From Sulfurimonas sp. (lineage in GTDB: Bacteria > Campylobacterota > Campylobacteria > Campylobacterales > Sulfurimonadaceae): a DNA stretch of 9,620 nt. Both the position numbers and the translations under genes were made by a program. How positions within the stretch are numbered: the stretch's first letter is position 1; each line of letters opens with the position of its first letter. A model generated the notes under the pieces. The model did not search any database, was not told where the DNA came from, and worked only from the letters and a program-made list of their open reading frames with translations. This document shows positions 1-7,271 of this stretch, piece by piece. Location: assembly GCA_027044845.1 (NCBI GenBank), contig JALUBM010000007.1, positions 1,469 to 11,088 on the forward strand. The letters are read 5' to 3'.

Positions 1-18
1 ATCAACTAAATGTAACAT
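1..18 (-). CDS. Possible start of the next operon gene (partial)
   Basis: Nine bases after the murF stop codon an ATG opens a frame (Met-Leu-His-Leu-Val-Asp) that runs off the left edge. A weak purine stretch (AAGAG) covering the murF stop could serve as ribosome binding site. The close packing of the preceding genes makes a further co-transcribed gene plausible. Six codons are too few to name a product, and this may equally be the beginning of an intergenic region. Confidence 0.3.
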
Positions 19-27
19 GAAAAACTC

Positions 28-1473
28 TTATATGAAATTTGGTGCATCATTTGCAAAAAGAATGATGTCACCTGATTTTGTTTGATTTGCTAAGACATCC
101 AGCATCGCCGATTTGTCTTTGAGCATTATTTTATTTTTTACATGTAAGTGCTTATCAAAAAGTTCTGCATTTAAAGAACCTGTTACAATTATAATATCAA
201 ATATTTTGTTTATTGTCTCAATTAATCTTAAGTTCAATTCATTGCTACTCTCAACAAGTCCTGGTGTCACTATAACTTTTCTGCCTTCATGTAAAGAACA
301 TAATCGTATGCCCTCAAGCATTCCGTCAATATTACCGTTATAACCGTCATCTAAAATAATTTTTCCACCAGCTTTTATAAGTTGCAGTCTGTGTTCTACG
401 GGTTCTAGATTTTTTACCGTGTCTATAATTTCTTCATCACTGAACCCGAAACTTTTGGCAATCTTTACCGCTACGGCGATATTCATTGCTTGAAATGCAC
501 CTAAAATATTTGTATGTAGTTGTATAGTTTTTCCACTAAGTTCAAGTTCAAAATCTGTTCCATTGAGAGAGGCATTAATATTTTTTATCTCATTTCCGAA
601 AAATATTACCTTTTCATGTGGCTCATCTGTTACAGAGGTATGAATAAATGCCTGTTTTAATCTCGGGGATTGCATAATTTCAAGTTTAGTTGCAATAATA
701 TTTTTCAAAGATTGAAAATACTCTATGTGTGCTTCACCCACGCGTCCTACAACAACTGTTTGTGGTTCTAAAAAAGTTGTAATTTCATAGATATCTCCAC
801 TTTGTCTTGCACCTGCTTCACAAACATATATTTGTGTATTTTTTGGCAGATTGTTATTAATATCAGCAACAATTCCACCTAAGGTATTAACACTTCTTGG
901 CGTTGCATAAGTGTTGAATCTATGTGAAAGAATTTGTGTCGTAAAGTTTTTAATGCTTGTTTTACCATAACTGCCTGTAATACAAATAATCTCTAAATCT
1001 TTCATAGAACGGAACTTTTTCTTTGCCTCTTTCATATAAACTTTAAAAAGAAATTTTTCTATAATATAACTGCCGATGTAAGCAAGTGCCAAAGGGAGAA
1101 ATACGCCATAAGCAGCACATCCATGCTTGAGTGTGCATAAAATATCTTGAAAAAGTGTCAAAGAGAGTAAAAGAATTAAAAAACGCTTCACTCTCCATGT
1201 TAAGATTAACTTTTTATCAAGTTTTTTATACCAAATAATAATCCCTGGTAAAAATGCAAAAATAAAAAATATAACAAAAAACTTACCTGTTGTGTAGTAA
1301 GCGATAAAAGGGATAATAAAATATAAAATATGCCAGTGTGATTTATGATGTCTGAAAATTACTCTCTCTAATTTATAATCATACCATTGTAAATTTGTAA
1401 TCAAGTACCAGCCTAGTAGTGTAACAAAAAGTACATTTGTCACAAAAGCGATTAATGTTTCATATTCTTGCAT
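28..1473 (-). CDS. murF: MurF-type Mur ligase with membrane-spanning N-terminus
   Basis: UDP-N-acetylmuramoyl-tripeptide--D-alanyl-D-alanine ligase, 481 aa. It uses ATP to add D-Ala-D-Ala to UDP-MurNAc-tripeptide, the last cytoplasmic step of the peptidoglycan nucleotide precursor. The Mur ligase core is clear: P-loop GSYGKTS (167-173), Asn-containing TPRSVNTLGG (191-200), EAGARQSGDI (219-228), HRLQ (361-364) and DDGYNGNIDGM (375-385), which matches the MurF signature DDSYNANPDSM. Instead of the usual soluble UDP-MurNAc-binding domain, residues 1 to about 140 hold four or five hydrophobic segments (about 6-26, 47-60, 63-81, 96-115, 119-137) separated by basic loops, so the enzyme should sit on the inner membrane. 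The ATG directly follows the hydrolase stop codon (TAAATG), with AGGA eight bases upstream inside the hydrolase gene. A ligase of different substrate is possible but unlikely beside ddl. Confidence 0.9.
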   Translation of the reverse strand: MQEYETLIAFVTNVLFVTLLGWYLITNLQWYDYKLERVIFRHHKSHWHILYFIIPFIAYYTTGKFFVIFFIFAFLPGIIIWYKKLDKKLILTWRVKRFLILLLSLTLFQDILCTLKHGCAAYGVFLPLALAYIGSYIIEKFLFKVYMKEAKKKFRSMKDLEIICITGSYGKTSIKNFTTQILSHRFNTYATPRSVNTLGGIVADINNNLPKNTQIYVCEAGARQSGDIYEITTFLEPQTVVVGRVGEAHIEYFQSLKNIIATKLEIMQSPRLKQAFIHTSVTDEPHEKVIFFGNEIKNINASLNGTDFELELSGKTIQLHTNILGAFQAMNIAVAVKIAKSFGFSDEEIIDTVKNLEPVEHRLQLIKAGGKIILDDGYNGNIDGMLEGIRLCSLHEGRKVIVTPGLVESSNELNLRLIETINKIFDIIIVTGSLNAELFDKHLHVKNKIMLKDKSAMLDVLANQTKSGDIILFANDAPNFI

Positions 1474-2208
1474 TTAGTGTCCTGATATTTTTAAAAAAGT
1501 AGTTTGTATTTTTGTGGATATATCTTGTGCATTTTTCATAAAAAAATAATGATCACCCTCATATACTTCTAGTTGTGAATTAGAAATGAGTTGTTGTATT
1601 TTTTTTGCACTCTCTAATGGTGTAGCCGTATCATCTTTCCCCCAAAACAAGAGTGCTTTTTCATCAAATCTTGAAAATTTATTGCTAAAATCTTCATTGA
1701 TTACATTTTTAAAAGTTTGGTACATATATTCGCTTAATTCTTTTGCATCATCAGCGACAAAAAGTGAACGAAGTTTAGAAAAACCAAAAGGTTTTAAAAC
1801 TTTAAAAGCTGCTATTTTTGCTTGTACCTTTAAAGATTTTGGTGTATATATCCCAGCACTAGCGACTAAGACTAAGACTTTTGGTTCAAGTAGTAAAGCG
1901 ACTTTGCCACCAAAAGAGTGTCCAAGTACAATATCTTTTGAAGCGTTTACATGAATGATTAACAATGCTACTATTTTTGCAACATCAGCAGTAGTTAGTG
2001 CAGTGTTACATGTAGAGTTTCCAAAACCTGGCAGGTCTATATAAATATGACGAAAAGTATCCATATAAGGAGAAAAAGTCTGTTTCATCAAGGTTTTATT
2101 GCTCCCCCAACCGTGCAAAACAATCAAATCAACTTTTGCATTTGGGTTTACAATTTCATAACTTATATCAAATGTATGTTGATTAAACTGAATAGACTTA
2201 ATTGCCAT
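1474..2208 (-). CDS. Alpha/beta hydrolase of unknown substrate
   Basis: A 244 aa alpha/beta-hydrolase fold protein. It shows the oxyanion-hole motif LHGWGSNK (31-38), IDLPGFGNS (57-65), nucleophile elbow GHSFGG with Ser98 (96-101), probable catalytic acid Asp193 in WGKDDTATP (189-197), and His220 in EGDHYFF. The catalytic triad is therefore complete. There is no signal peptide or membrane segment, so it should be cytoplasmic. The region around 121-180 would be the lid or cap. The family includes esterases, thioesterases and C-C bond hydrolases, and the substrate cannot be read from the sequence. Its place between ddl and murF, with TAAATG junctions on both sides, implies strict co-expression and translational coupling with D-Ala-D-Ala supply. 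A direct role in cell wall metabolism is only inference. The ATG is supported by an AAAGGGA site in the last ddl codons. Confidence 0.85.
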   Translation of the reverse strand: MAIKSIQFNQHTFDISYEIVNPNAKVDLIVLHGWGSNKTLMKQTFSPYMDTFRHIYIDLPGFGNSTCNTALTTADVAKIVALLIIHVNASKDIVLGHSFGGKVALLLEPKVLVLVASAGIYTPKSLKVQAKIAAFKVLKPFGFSKLRSLFVADDAKELSEYMYQTFKNVINEDFSNKFSRFDEKALLFWGKDDTATPLESAKKIQQLISNSQLEVYEGDHYFFMKNAQDISTKIQTTFLKISGH

Positions 2209-3246
2209 TTATTTCCCTTTTGCCTGAGAAATAGAATGAATGTACTCATAAGTTACTTTGGGGCGTTTGGAATGTGGCAGAGATGCGGCAAGTGCTTCAA
2301 GAGATTCTTCAAAATCTTCAAATAAATAGTTTGCCATAGAACCTGGTATGGGATTTATTTCATTAAGCAACACTTCATTATGAAATACAAAGAAATCACA
2401 ACGTATCAACGCTCCTTCAAAAAGATTACGATAGACTTTTTCAAAATTAGTTTGTAAACGCAGTGTCAGTTCTTTGCTCACTTTTGCTTCATTTACCTGC
2501 TCACTTCTTGAAAAATCCATATATTTTTTTTCAAAATCCAAAAACTCTTCTTTTTGCGGTTCTTCAATGATTGAAAAATGCATGGTTTTATTTGCATAAT
2601 ATCCTGCTAAATTATACTCTTTGACACCTTCTAAAAAGGGTTCCACTATAACAGTACTATCAAATTCAAAAGCAACATCCAATGCATAATCAAGTTCACT
2701 TTCATCTTTTACTATACTCACGCCGATAGAACTACCCAAAGAAGAAGGCTTTATAATAATAGGATATGGCGTTTGAATATTACAGTGTTCATTTTTATGT
2801 ATTACTTCATATTTCACACTCTTTACACCGATTGCTTCACAAAGATATTTTGTATAACGCTTATCATATGAAAATGTACAGGCATCTATTCTAGGACCAA
2901 TGTACTTTATAGAGTAAAAGTCTAAAAGTGCAGCGATAGTTCCATCTTCTCCGTCAGCTCCATGAATAAGATTAAGAACGACGCTGTTGTATTCATTTTT
3001 AGAGAACATGCTTTTTTGTATAAAAGCACCTTGTTCAAGTGTTAGAATAGGCATCTTTTTATGTTCGCCCTTAGAAAATGTTATAGCTTTCATTTTTGAA
3101 GATTTTATCAGATAAAACGTATGGTCACCATCACAAAATATAAATGTTAAATCAAAATTTGCTAATTTTTCCTTTAAAGTGATTGCACTTACTATACTGA
3201 TTTCATGCTCAAAACTGGCACCGCCGAATAAAATTGTTAATTTCAA
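2209..3246 (-). CDS. ddl: D-alanine--D-alanine ligase
   Basis: ATP-grasp enzyme, 345 aa, that joins two D-alanines to give the dipeptide used by MurF encoded two genes downstream. Family motifs run in order: FGGASFEHEISIVSA near the N-terminus (usual GGxSxEHEVSxxSA), SYDKRYTK, the glycine-rich ATP loop IIIKPSSLGSSIGVSIV, GVKEYNLAGYY, and the metal- and substrate-binding block RCDFFVFHNEVLLNEINPIPGSM. Length is normal for the family. The start codon is TTG, not ATG: it places the conserved FGGASFEHE block at the usual distance from the N-terminus and lies eight bases after AAAGGA, which overlaps the ruvA stop. The final codons provide the ribosome binding site for the hydrolase, whose ATG abuts this stop. 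Confidence 0.96.
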   Translation of the reverse strand: MKLTILFGGASFEHEISIVSAITLKEKLANFDLTFIFCDGDHTFYLIKSSKMKAITFSKGEHKKMPILTLEQGAFIQKSMFSKNEYNSVVLNLIHGADGEDGTIAALLDFYSIKYIGPRIDACTFSYDKRYTKYLCEAIGVKSVKYEVIHKNEHCNIQTPYPIIIKPSSLGSSIGVSIVKDESELDYALDVAFEFDSTVIVEPFLEGVKEYNLAGYYANKTMHFSIIEEPQKEEFLDFEKKYMDFSRSEQVNEAKVSKELTLRLQTNFEKVYRNLFEGALIRCDFFVFHNEVLLNEINPIPGSMANYLFEDFEESLEALAASLPHSKRPKVTYEYIHSISQAKGK

Positions 3247-3254
3247 TATAATTT

Positions 3255-3260
3255 TCCTTT
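3255..3260 (-). promoter_or_regulatory. Ribosome binding site deciding the TTG start of ddl
   Basis: AAAGGA on the minus strand overlaps the ruvA stop codon and lies eight bases before the TTG start. No in-frame ATG fits the conserved N-terminus better, so this site supports the non-AUG start. Confidence 0.75.
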
Positions 3261-3828
3261 AAATTGTTTGTAATAGTTTCAAAGCACCTTTTACAAGTGA
3301 AGCGGTATCGTCACCTTCACATTCACTAAGTGCTTTTGAAATTTTGTCTTTTTTAAAGCCTAAAGATTGTAATGCCTCACTTGCTTCATTAAATGCTGCG
3401 GAAGCTTGTGGTGTAGAATTATCACCTAATAGTTCAACATCAAAACCATTAAGCTCTACTAAAATCCGACCTGCACTTTTAGGACCGATACCTGGTACCT
3501 TTTTTACACCGTTAAGATCTTTGTTATTTATCACAGTTGCAAACTGAGAAGGCGTATATGTCGAGCATATTGCCATAGCAACTTTAGGACCAACACCGCT
3601 AATCTTAATTAGACGGGAGAACATCTTTTTTTCCGACATATCCAAAAAGCCAAAAAGAAGCTGTGCGTCTTCACGGATTATTTGTGTCGTAAAGAGTGAA
3701 ACATCGTCTTTAGGCAATGCTGAAAATGTATGCAGGGAGATAAAAACTTCATAGACAATGCCTGCAACGTTTACATGCATATATGTTGGTTCTTTGTATT
3801 GAACTTTTCCGTGTAAGCCTACTATCAT
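3259..3828 (-). CDS. ruvA: Holliday junction branch migration protein RuvA
   Basis: RuvA, 189 aa, binds the four-way DNA junction as a tetramer and loads the RuvB motor during recombinational repair. The N-terminus MIVGLHGKV and residues 1 to about 63 form the OB-fold domain, including the family-typical IREDAQLLFGF. Two helix-hairpin-helix motifs follow: LIKISGVGPKVAMAI and VKKVPGIGPKSAGRILVEL. The C-terminal segment from about 145 (ASEALQSLGFKKDKISKAL onward) is domain III, which contacts RuvB. The length is normal. ruvB and ruvC are not in this window. The gene starts 14 nt after the fapA stop, with a GGA-type ribosome binding site next to that stop, and ends 12 nt before ddl. Confidence 0.97.
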   Translation of the reverse strand: MIVGLHGKVQYKEPTYMHVNVAGIVYEVFISLHTFSALPKDDVSLFTTQIIREDAQLLFGFLDMSEKKMFSRLIKISGVGPKVAMAICSTYTPSQFATVINNKDLNGVKKVPGIGPKSAGRILVELNGFDVELLGDNSTPQASAAFNEASEALQSLGFKKDKISKALSECEGDDTASLVKGALKLLQTI

Positions 3829-3842
3829 ATTCTATATATTCC

Positions 3843-5762
3843 TTATTTGTCTTCACTCATAGGACGAATCATATACTCGCCTTCTTCTATCTGTACCAAT
3901 CCAAATACATGCTCAAGTGAACCTTTTTCTGGTCTATAAACTAATTCAGCAGGAGGATCAACCAATTTAAATTTAATCTCATTATACCCTATCCATTTAT
4001 CTCTGTTTATAATTCTTGCATCTAAAATATTATCTTGAAAAGACGACGTTCTTGTTGTTAAAAGATTAAGTTGATCTTGTTGTACTCCATAATTCGTTTT
4101 TAAATTTTTTAAATTATCTTGCATTGATTGGAACTGTTTATATTTTTTTACAAATGATGCAGGCATTTTTACACCATTTTTATTATAAAACATTAATCTT
4201 TTTTTAATTTCTAAAAAAGCGGGTGCTGCTTCTTTCACTAATCGTGTCTGCTTTTCCAATTCTACTTTGAGTTCTTTTAGTTTTAACTCTAGTTTTTGTA
4301 TCTTTACTTTATTTGCATCTAAATCTTTTTTTGCATTCTTTTTTAGCAAGGGGTCTATTGTAAAAATATTTTCACTGCCTTGAAGCTTTTGAATTTCAAT
4401 GCGTTTGGATGCAGTTGCTTTTACATGCGAAGCACAAATCTCTATATCTATTTCTTTGCCCCGAATTATACCACCTAAAGCTTGTTCTACCTTTACTTTT
4501 TCACCCTCTATTTCTCCATGCTCTAGCCTATTTATTTGGATATTTTTTCCGTATGCTTTGCCTTTATGCACATTTATTTCCAAATCATCTGCTTGAATAG
4601 TAGCTGTTCTGTGCGTCTGTCCATTTATGACAGCTTCTTTAGCAAGTACTTTGGCATTTGAACCTACATTTCCTTCAACTTTTATTTTTGTAACTTCAAC
4701 GACCATTCCCGTACCTACAGCATCTTTTACAGCATCTGCCTCTTTTACTGACATATCAACATTAGAATCTACACCGCTTTGTATAGAGCCTGTTGTTTTA
4801 AAGCTAATTTCTCCAACATCCATTTCATTTTTAATAAGGTACATGCCTTTTTCAAAAGCAATATAACCATTTTCATTTGCAAAATATTTTATTGATTTTT
4901 CATCTTCAGTCATCCGAATTGTATTATCTAATTGAAATTTTGGTTCATGCCTTATTGCAGGTTCAGCAGGTTTCATGTATTCACCACGACAGTTTCTACC
5001 TGGTCTTCCAAGTTTAGGTTTAATGTATTCTATAAGAAGTTCATCTTTTTTGACGCTTTGAATAAATCCACGCAAAGCATAATCCACTTTTTCATTTTCA
5101 TCTAACTCTTTTTTTTCTTCAAAATGTAAAATTAAATCATCATTTCTAGTAGGTGTTGGTTCAAACCCTTCTGCTATTAAATGTGTTTCAGTTTTTTTAA
5201 ATTCCAAATGCTGTGCCACACGAACACGTGCAGAAATTTTTGAAATAACATCTGGCAACATTTCATCAAAAATATGGACAAGAATTCCCGCTCGAATTTT
5301 TTTCTTATTTATTAGATCTAAAAAGTCATTTTCAAATTTCGGAATATAATCAGCAATGGATCCTGTCCTAATACTCAAATAAACTTTACATTTTGTTGCA
5401 TTGGCACCAACAGCTGTTAAAATTTCTTTATGCAGTTCTTTTTCTTGAAGACGTTTTGAAAAAACTTCTATTTCATAGGTCTGTTTAATTTGAAAATTAG
5501 GATTAAGATAAGTTGTTTCATCATCAATTTCGCGTAATGCTTCTGGTGAAACTTCTTCCCATTCGCCTTCTTCTTTTTCACTTTTTATTCTCGTATATGT
5601 TAGAATATCAAGTATATTAAAATCAAGGAGTTCTGGCTTTATTTCATAAGACTTTGCCATGTTAAAGATTTCTTTAGCAACATTTTGTGTTCTTATAACC
5701 GTAGGACGAACTTTTCTTGCTATTTCTTGTTTTTTATTTTTACGTGAATCAAATAATGCCAT
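3843..5762 (-). CDS. fapA: FapA family (DUF342) flagellar assembly protein
   Basis: A 639 aa cytoplasmic protein of the FapA/DUF342 family, whose Vibrio member is needed for polar flagellar assembly. Residues 1 to about 190 form an N-terminal region specific to this type. The family core begins near 225 and includes the Gly-rich stretch GRPGRNCRGEYMKP (252-264). From about 315 to 470 short Val/Ile/Gly-rich repeats (for example VEGNVGSNAKVLAKEAVING, 362-381) look like the turns of a right-handed beta-helix. Two Lys/Glu/Leu-rich coiled-coil segments follow (about 472-525 and 540-570), then a C-terminal beta-rich tail. No signal peptide or membrane segment is present. It is the first gene of the operon, and its ribosome binding site is weak (TATGG). 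A flagellar role is known for the family but not shown here. The next best description is simply a DUF342 protein. Confidence 0.88.
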   Translation of the reverse strand: MALFDSRKNKKQEIARKVRPTVIRTQNVAKEIFNMAKSYEIKPELLDFNILDILTYTRIKSEKEEGEWEEVSPEALREIDDETTYLNPNFQIKQTYEIEVFSKRLQEKELHKEILTAVGANATKCKVYLSIRTGSIADYIPKFENDFLDLINKKKIRAGILVHIFDEMLPDVISKISARVRVAQHLEFKKTETHLIAEGFEPTPTRNDDLILHFEEKKELDENEKVDYALRGFIQSVKKDELLIEYIKPKLGRPGRNCRGEYMKPAEPAIRHEPKFQLDNTIRMTEDEKSIKYFANENGYIAFEKGMYLIKNEMDVGEISFKTTGSIQSGVDSNVDMSVKEADAVKDAVGTGMVVEVTKIKVEGNVGSNAKVLAKEAVINGQTHRTATIQADDLEINVHKGKAYGKNIQINRLEHGEIEGEKVKVEQALGGIIRGKEIDIEICASHVKATASKRIEIQKLQGSENIFTIDPLLKKNAKKDLDANKVKIQKLELKLKELKVELEKQTRLVKEAAPAFLEIKKRLMFYNKNGVKMPASFVKKYKQFQSMQDNLKNLKTNYGVQQDQLNLLTTRTSSFQDNILDARIINRDKWIGYNEIKFKLVDPPAELVYRPEKGSLEHVFGLVQIEEGEYMIRPMSEDK

Positions 5763-5797
5763 AATTGTATTACCATACTTTATTTTAAATTTTAATA

Positions 5798-5826
5798 ATT
5801 AGAAATTTTAACCAAATATTTGTTAA
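5798..5826 (-). promoter_or_regulatory. Putative sigma-70 promoter of the fapA-murF operon
   Basis: On the minus strand TTAACA (5821-5826) and TCTAAT (5798-5803) are separated by 17 bases. Each differs from the sigma-70 consensus at one position. Transcription would start near 5790, giving a leader of about 28 nt before fapA. Chance matches are common in such AT-rich DNA, so this is a prediction. Confidence 0.5.
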
Positions 5827-5848
5827 AATCATGTAAAATTTATATTAT
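5820..5848 (+). promoter_or_regulatory. Putative sigma-70 promoter of murJ-cysS
   Basis: TTGTTA (5820-5825) and TATTAT (5843-5848) are spaced by 17 bases. Transcription would begin close to 5855, leaving only about 10 nt before the murJ ATG. The -35 box lies on the same bases as the predicted -35 box of the divergent fapA promoter. Confidence 0.45.
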
Positions 5849-5864
5849 ATCAATAAAGAAGCCT

Positions 5865-7271
5865 ATGTTTAAAGCAATATTTACCAATAGTTTTGGAATT
5901 TTATTTTCTCGTGTACTGGGATTTTTCAGAGACCTTTTGACCGCATCAGCACTTGGAGCAAGTATATATAGCGATATATTTTTTATTGCTTTTAAACTAC
6001 CAAATCTTTTTCGCAGAATTTTTGCAGAAGGTGCTTTTACACAGGTTTTTATTCCTTCTTTTGCAAGAAGCAGACATAAAGCTGTTTTTTCAGTGCATAT
6101 ATTTTTTGTATTTTTTTCTATCATACTTCTTATTTCTTTACTTGTAAATTTAGTACCGCAACTCTTTACAAAAGCTATTGCTACAGGTTTTGATTCACAT
6201 ACCATTACACTTGCTTCTTCCTTTGTAGCTATAAATTTTTGGTATTTACCACTTATTTTCAGTGTCACATTTTTAAGTGCCATGCTCCAGTACAGGCACC
6301 ATTTTGCTACCTCTGCTTTCTCAACTGCTTTACTTAATTTATCTCTTATTGTCGCTTTGTATTTTTCTCATGATAAAACAGAAAATCAGATTGTTTATTA
6401 TCTTAGTTTTGGAGTTGTTATTGGGGGTGTACTCCAGCTTTGTGTCCATCTTTTTGCAATATATAAGCTTGGACTTGCAAAGCTCCTTTTTGGTGGTTTT
6501 AAATACTTACATGTAAAATCGAAATCAATAAAAGAAGAAACAAAAAAATTTCGTACAAATTTTTTTCCAGCAGTCTGGGGAAATTCCACAGCACAAGTTT
6601 CTGCCTTCTTAGACACTTTTTTAGCTTCTTTTTTAGCAACAGGTTCTATCTCTTATCTTTATTATGCCAACAGAATTTTCCAGCTTCCTTTGGCTCTTTT
6701 TGCTATTGCCACTTCTATAGCTTTATTTCCAAGAATTGCTCGTTATTTAAAAAATAATGATGAAACAAAAGCATTAGCAAATCTACAAAAAGCTTTTTGG
6801 TTTTTAGCTTTTTTACTCACAGGCAGTACCATCGGCGGTATTATACTTTCACATGAAATCATCTGGTTGTTATTTCAAAGAGGGGCGTTTGATGCAGCCG
6901 ATACAGTAAAGACAAGTGCTGTACTACAAATGTATATGCTCGGTCTTTTGCCTTTTGGCATACAAAAACTTTTTGTATTATGGCTCTATGCAAAAGAGAT
7001 GCAGGCAAAAGCAGCAAAAATCGCTACAATGTCCCTTCTAACCTACATTAGTTTTGCATTGGCATTTATTTCACCTTTTGGTGTGGCTGGTTTAGCCTTG
7101 GCAAGTAGTATTGGAGGTTTTGTTAGTTTCTTTTTTACTCTCAAAGTATTTGGAATAAAAAACTTTTTTGCTATACTTCGCTCAAAAAATCTCATTTATC
7201 TGGTACTCAGTTCGATTGTACTGATTCTGCTATTATTGATTTTAAAGGAATATCTTCGTGCATATATTTGA
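5865..7271 (+). CDS. murJ: Lipid II flippase MurJ
   Basis: Multi-pass inner-membrane protein of the MVF/MOP superfamily, 468 aa from this start, with about a dozen or more hydrophobic helices. It moves lipid II from the cytoplasmic to the periplasmic face for peptidoglycan polymerisation. The N-terminal signature SRVLGFFRD...AFKLPNLFRRIFAEGAF is nearly identical to that of known MurJ. Charged residues essential in the E. coli protein have counterparts at Arg16, Arg22, Asp37, Arg50 and Arg270 (YYANRI). The frame stays open upstream to a TTG at 5820, but the extra 15 residues (LKSCKIYIISIKKP-like) do not resemble the family, and the TTG lies in the predicted -35 box. The ATG at 5865 is therefore preferred, although its ribosome binding site (AAAGAAG, close to the ATG) is modest. 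The 3' end overlaps cysS by 14 nt. Confidence 0.95.
   Translation: MFKAIFTNSFGILFSRVLGFFRDLLTASALGASIYSDIFFIAFKLPNLFRRIFAEGAFTQVFIPSFARSRHKAVFSVHIFFVFFSIILLISLLVNLVPQLFTKAIATGFDSHTITLASSFVAINFWYLPLIFSVTFLSAMLQYRHHFATSAFSTALLNLSLIVALYFSHDKTENQIVYYLSFGVVIGGVLQLCVHLFAIYKLGLAKLLFGGFKYLHVKSKSIKEETKKFRTNFFPAVWGNSTAQVSAFLDTFLASFLATGSISYLYYANRIFQLPLALFAIATSIALFPRIARYLKNNDETKALANLQKAFWFLAFLLTGSTIGGIILSHEIIWLLFQRGAFDAADTVKTSAVLQMYMLGLLPFGIQKLFVLWLYAKEMQAKAAKIATMSLLTYISFALAFISPFGVAGLALASSIGGFVSFFFTLKVFGIKNFFAILRSKNLIYLVLSSIVLILLLLILKEYLRAYI
7244..7249 (+). promoter_or_regulatory. Ribosome binding site deciding the GTG start of cysS
   Basis: AAAGGA inside the last murJ codons lies eight bases before the GTG at 7258. 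It supports that start and places cysS translation initiation within the murJ reading frame. Confidence 0.7.

Noticed and set aside
1586..1954. Open plus-strand frame of 122 codons inside the hydrolase gene
   Set aside because: It is antisense to the catalytic core of a clear alpha/beta hydrolase, and its Ser/Phe/Lys-rich product looks like a shadow frame.
5109..5116. Runs of eight identical bases (for example here in fapA, also near 1599, 2524 and 7496) as phase-variation switches
   Set aside because: Runs of eight A or T are common in AT-rich coding DNA, all keep the frame intact, and the genes are housekeeping. Campylobacterota phase-variable tracts are typically longer G/C runs.
5820..5864. 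N-terminal extension of MurJ starting at the TTG at 5820
   Set aside because: The 15 extra residues do not resemble the family, no ribosome binding site precedes the TTG, and it lies within the predicted -35 box. The ATG at 5865 gives the expected MFKAIFTNSFG start.
5840..6283. Open frame of 147 codons on the minus strand inside murJ
   Set aside because: It lies opposite the strongly conserved MurJ coding sequence, shows no recognisable domain and is best explained as a shadow.
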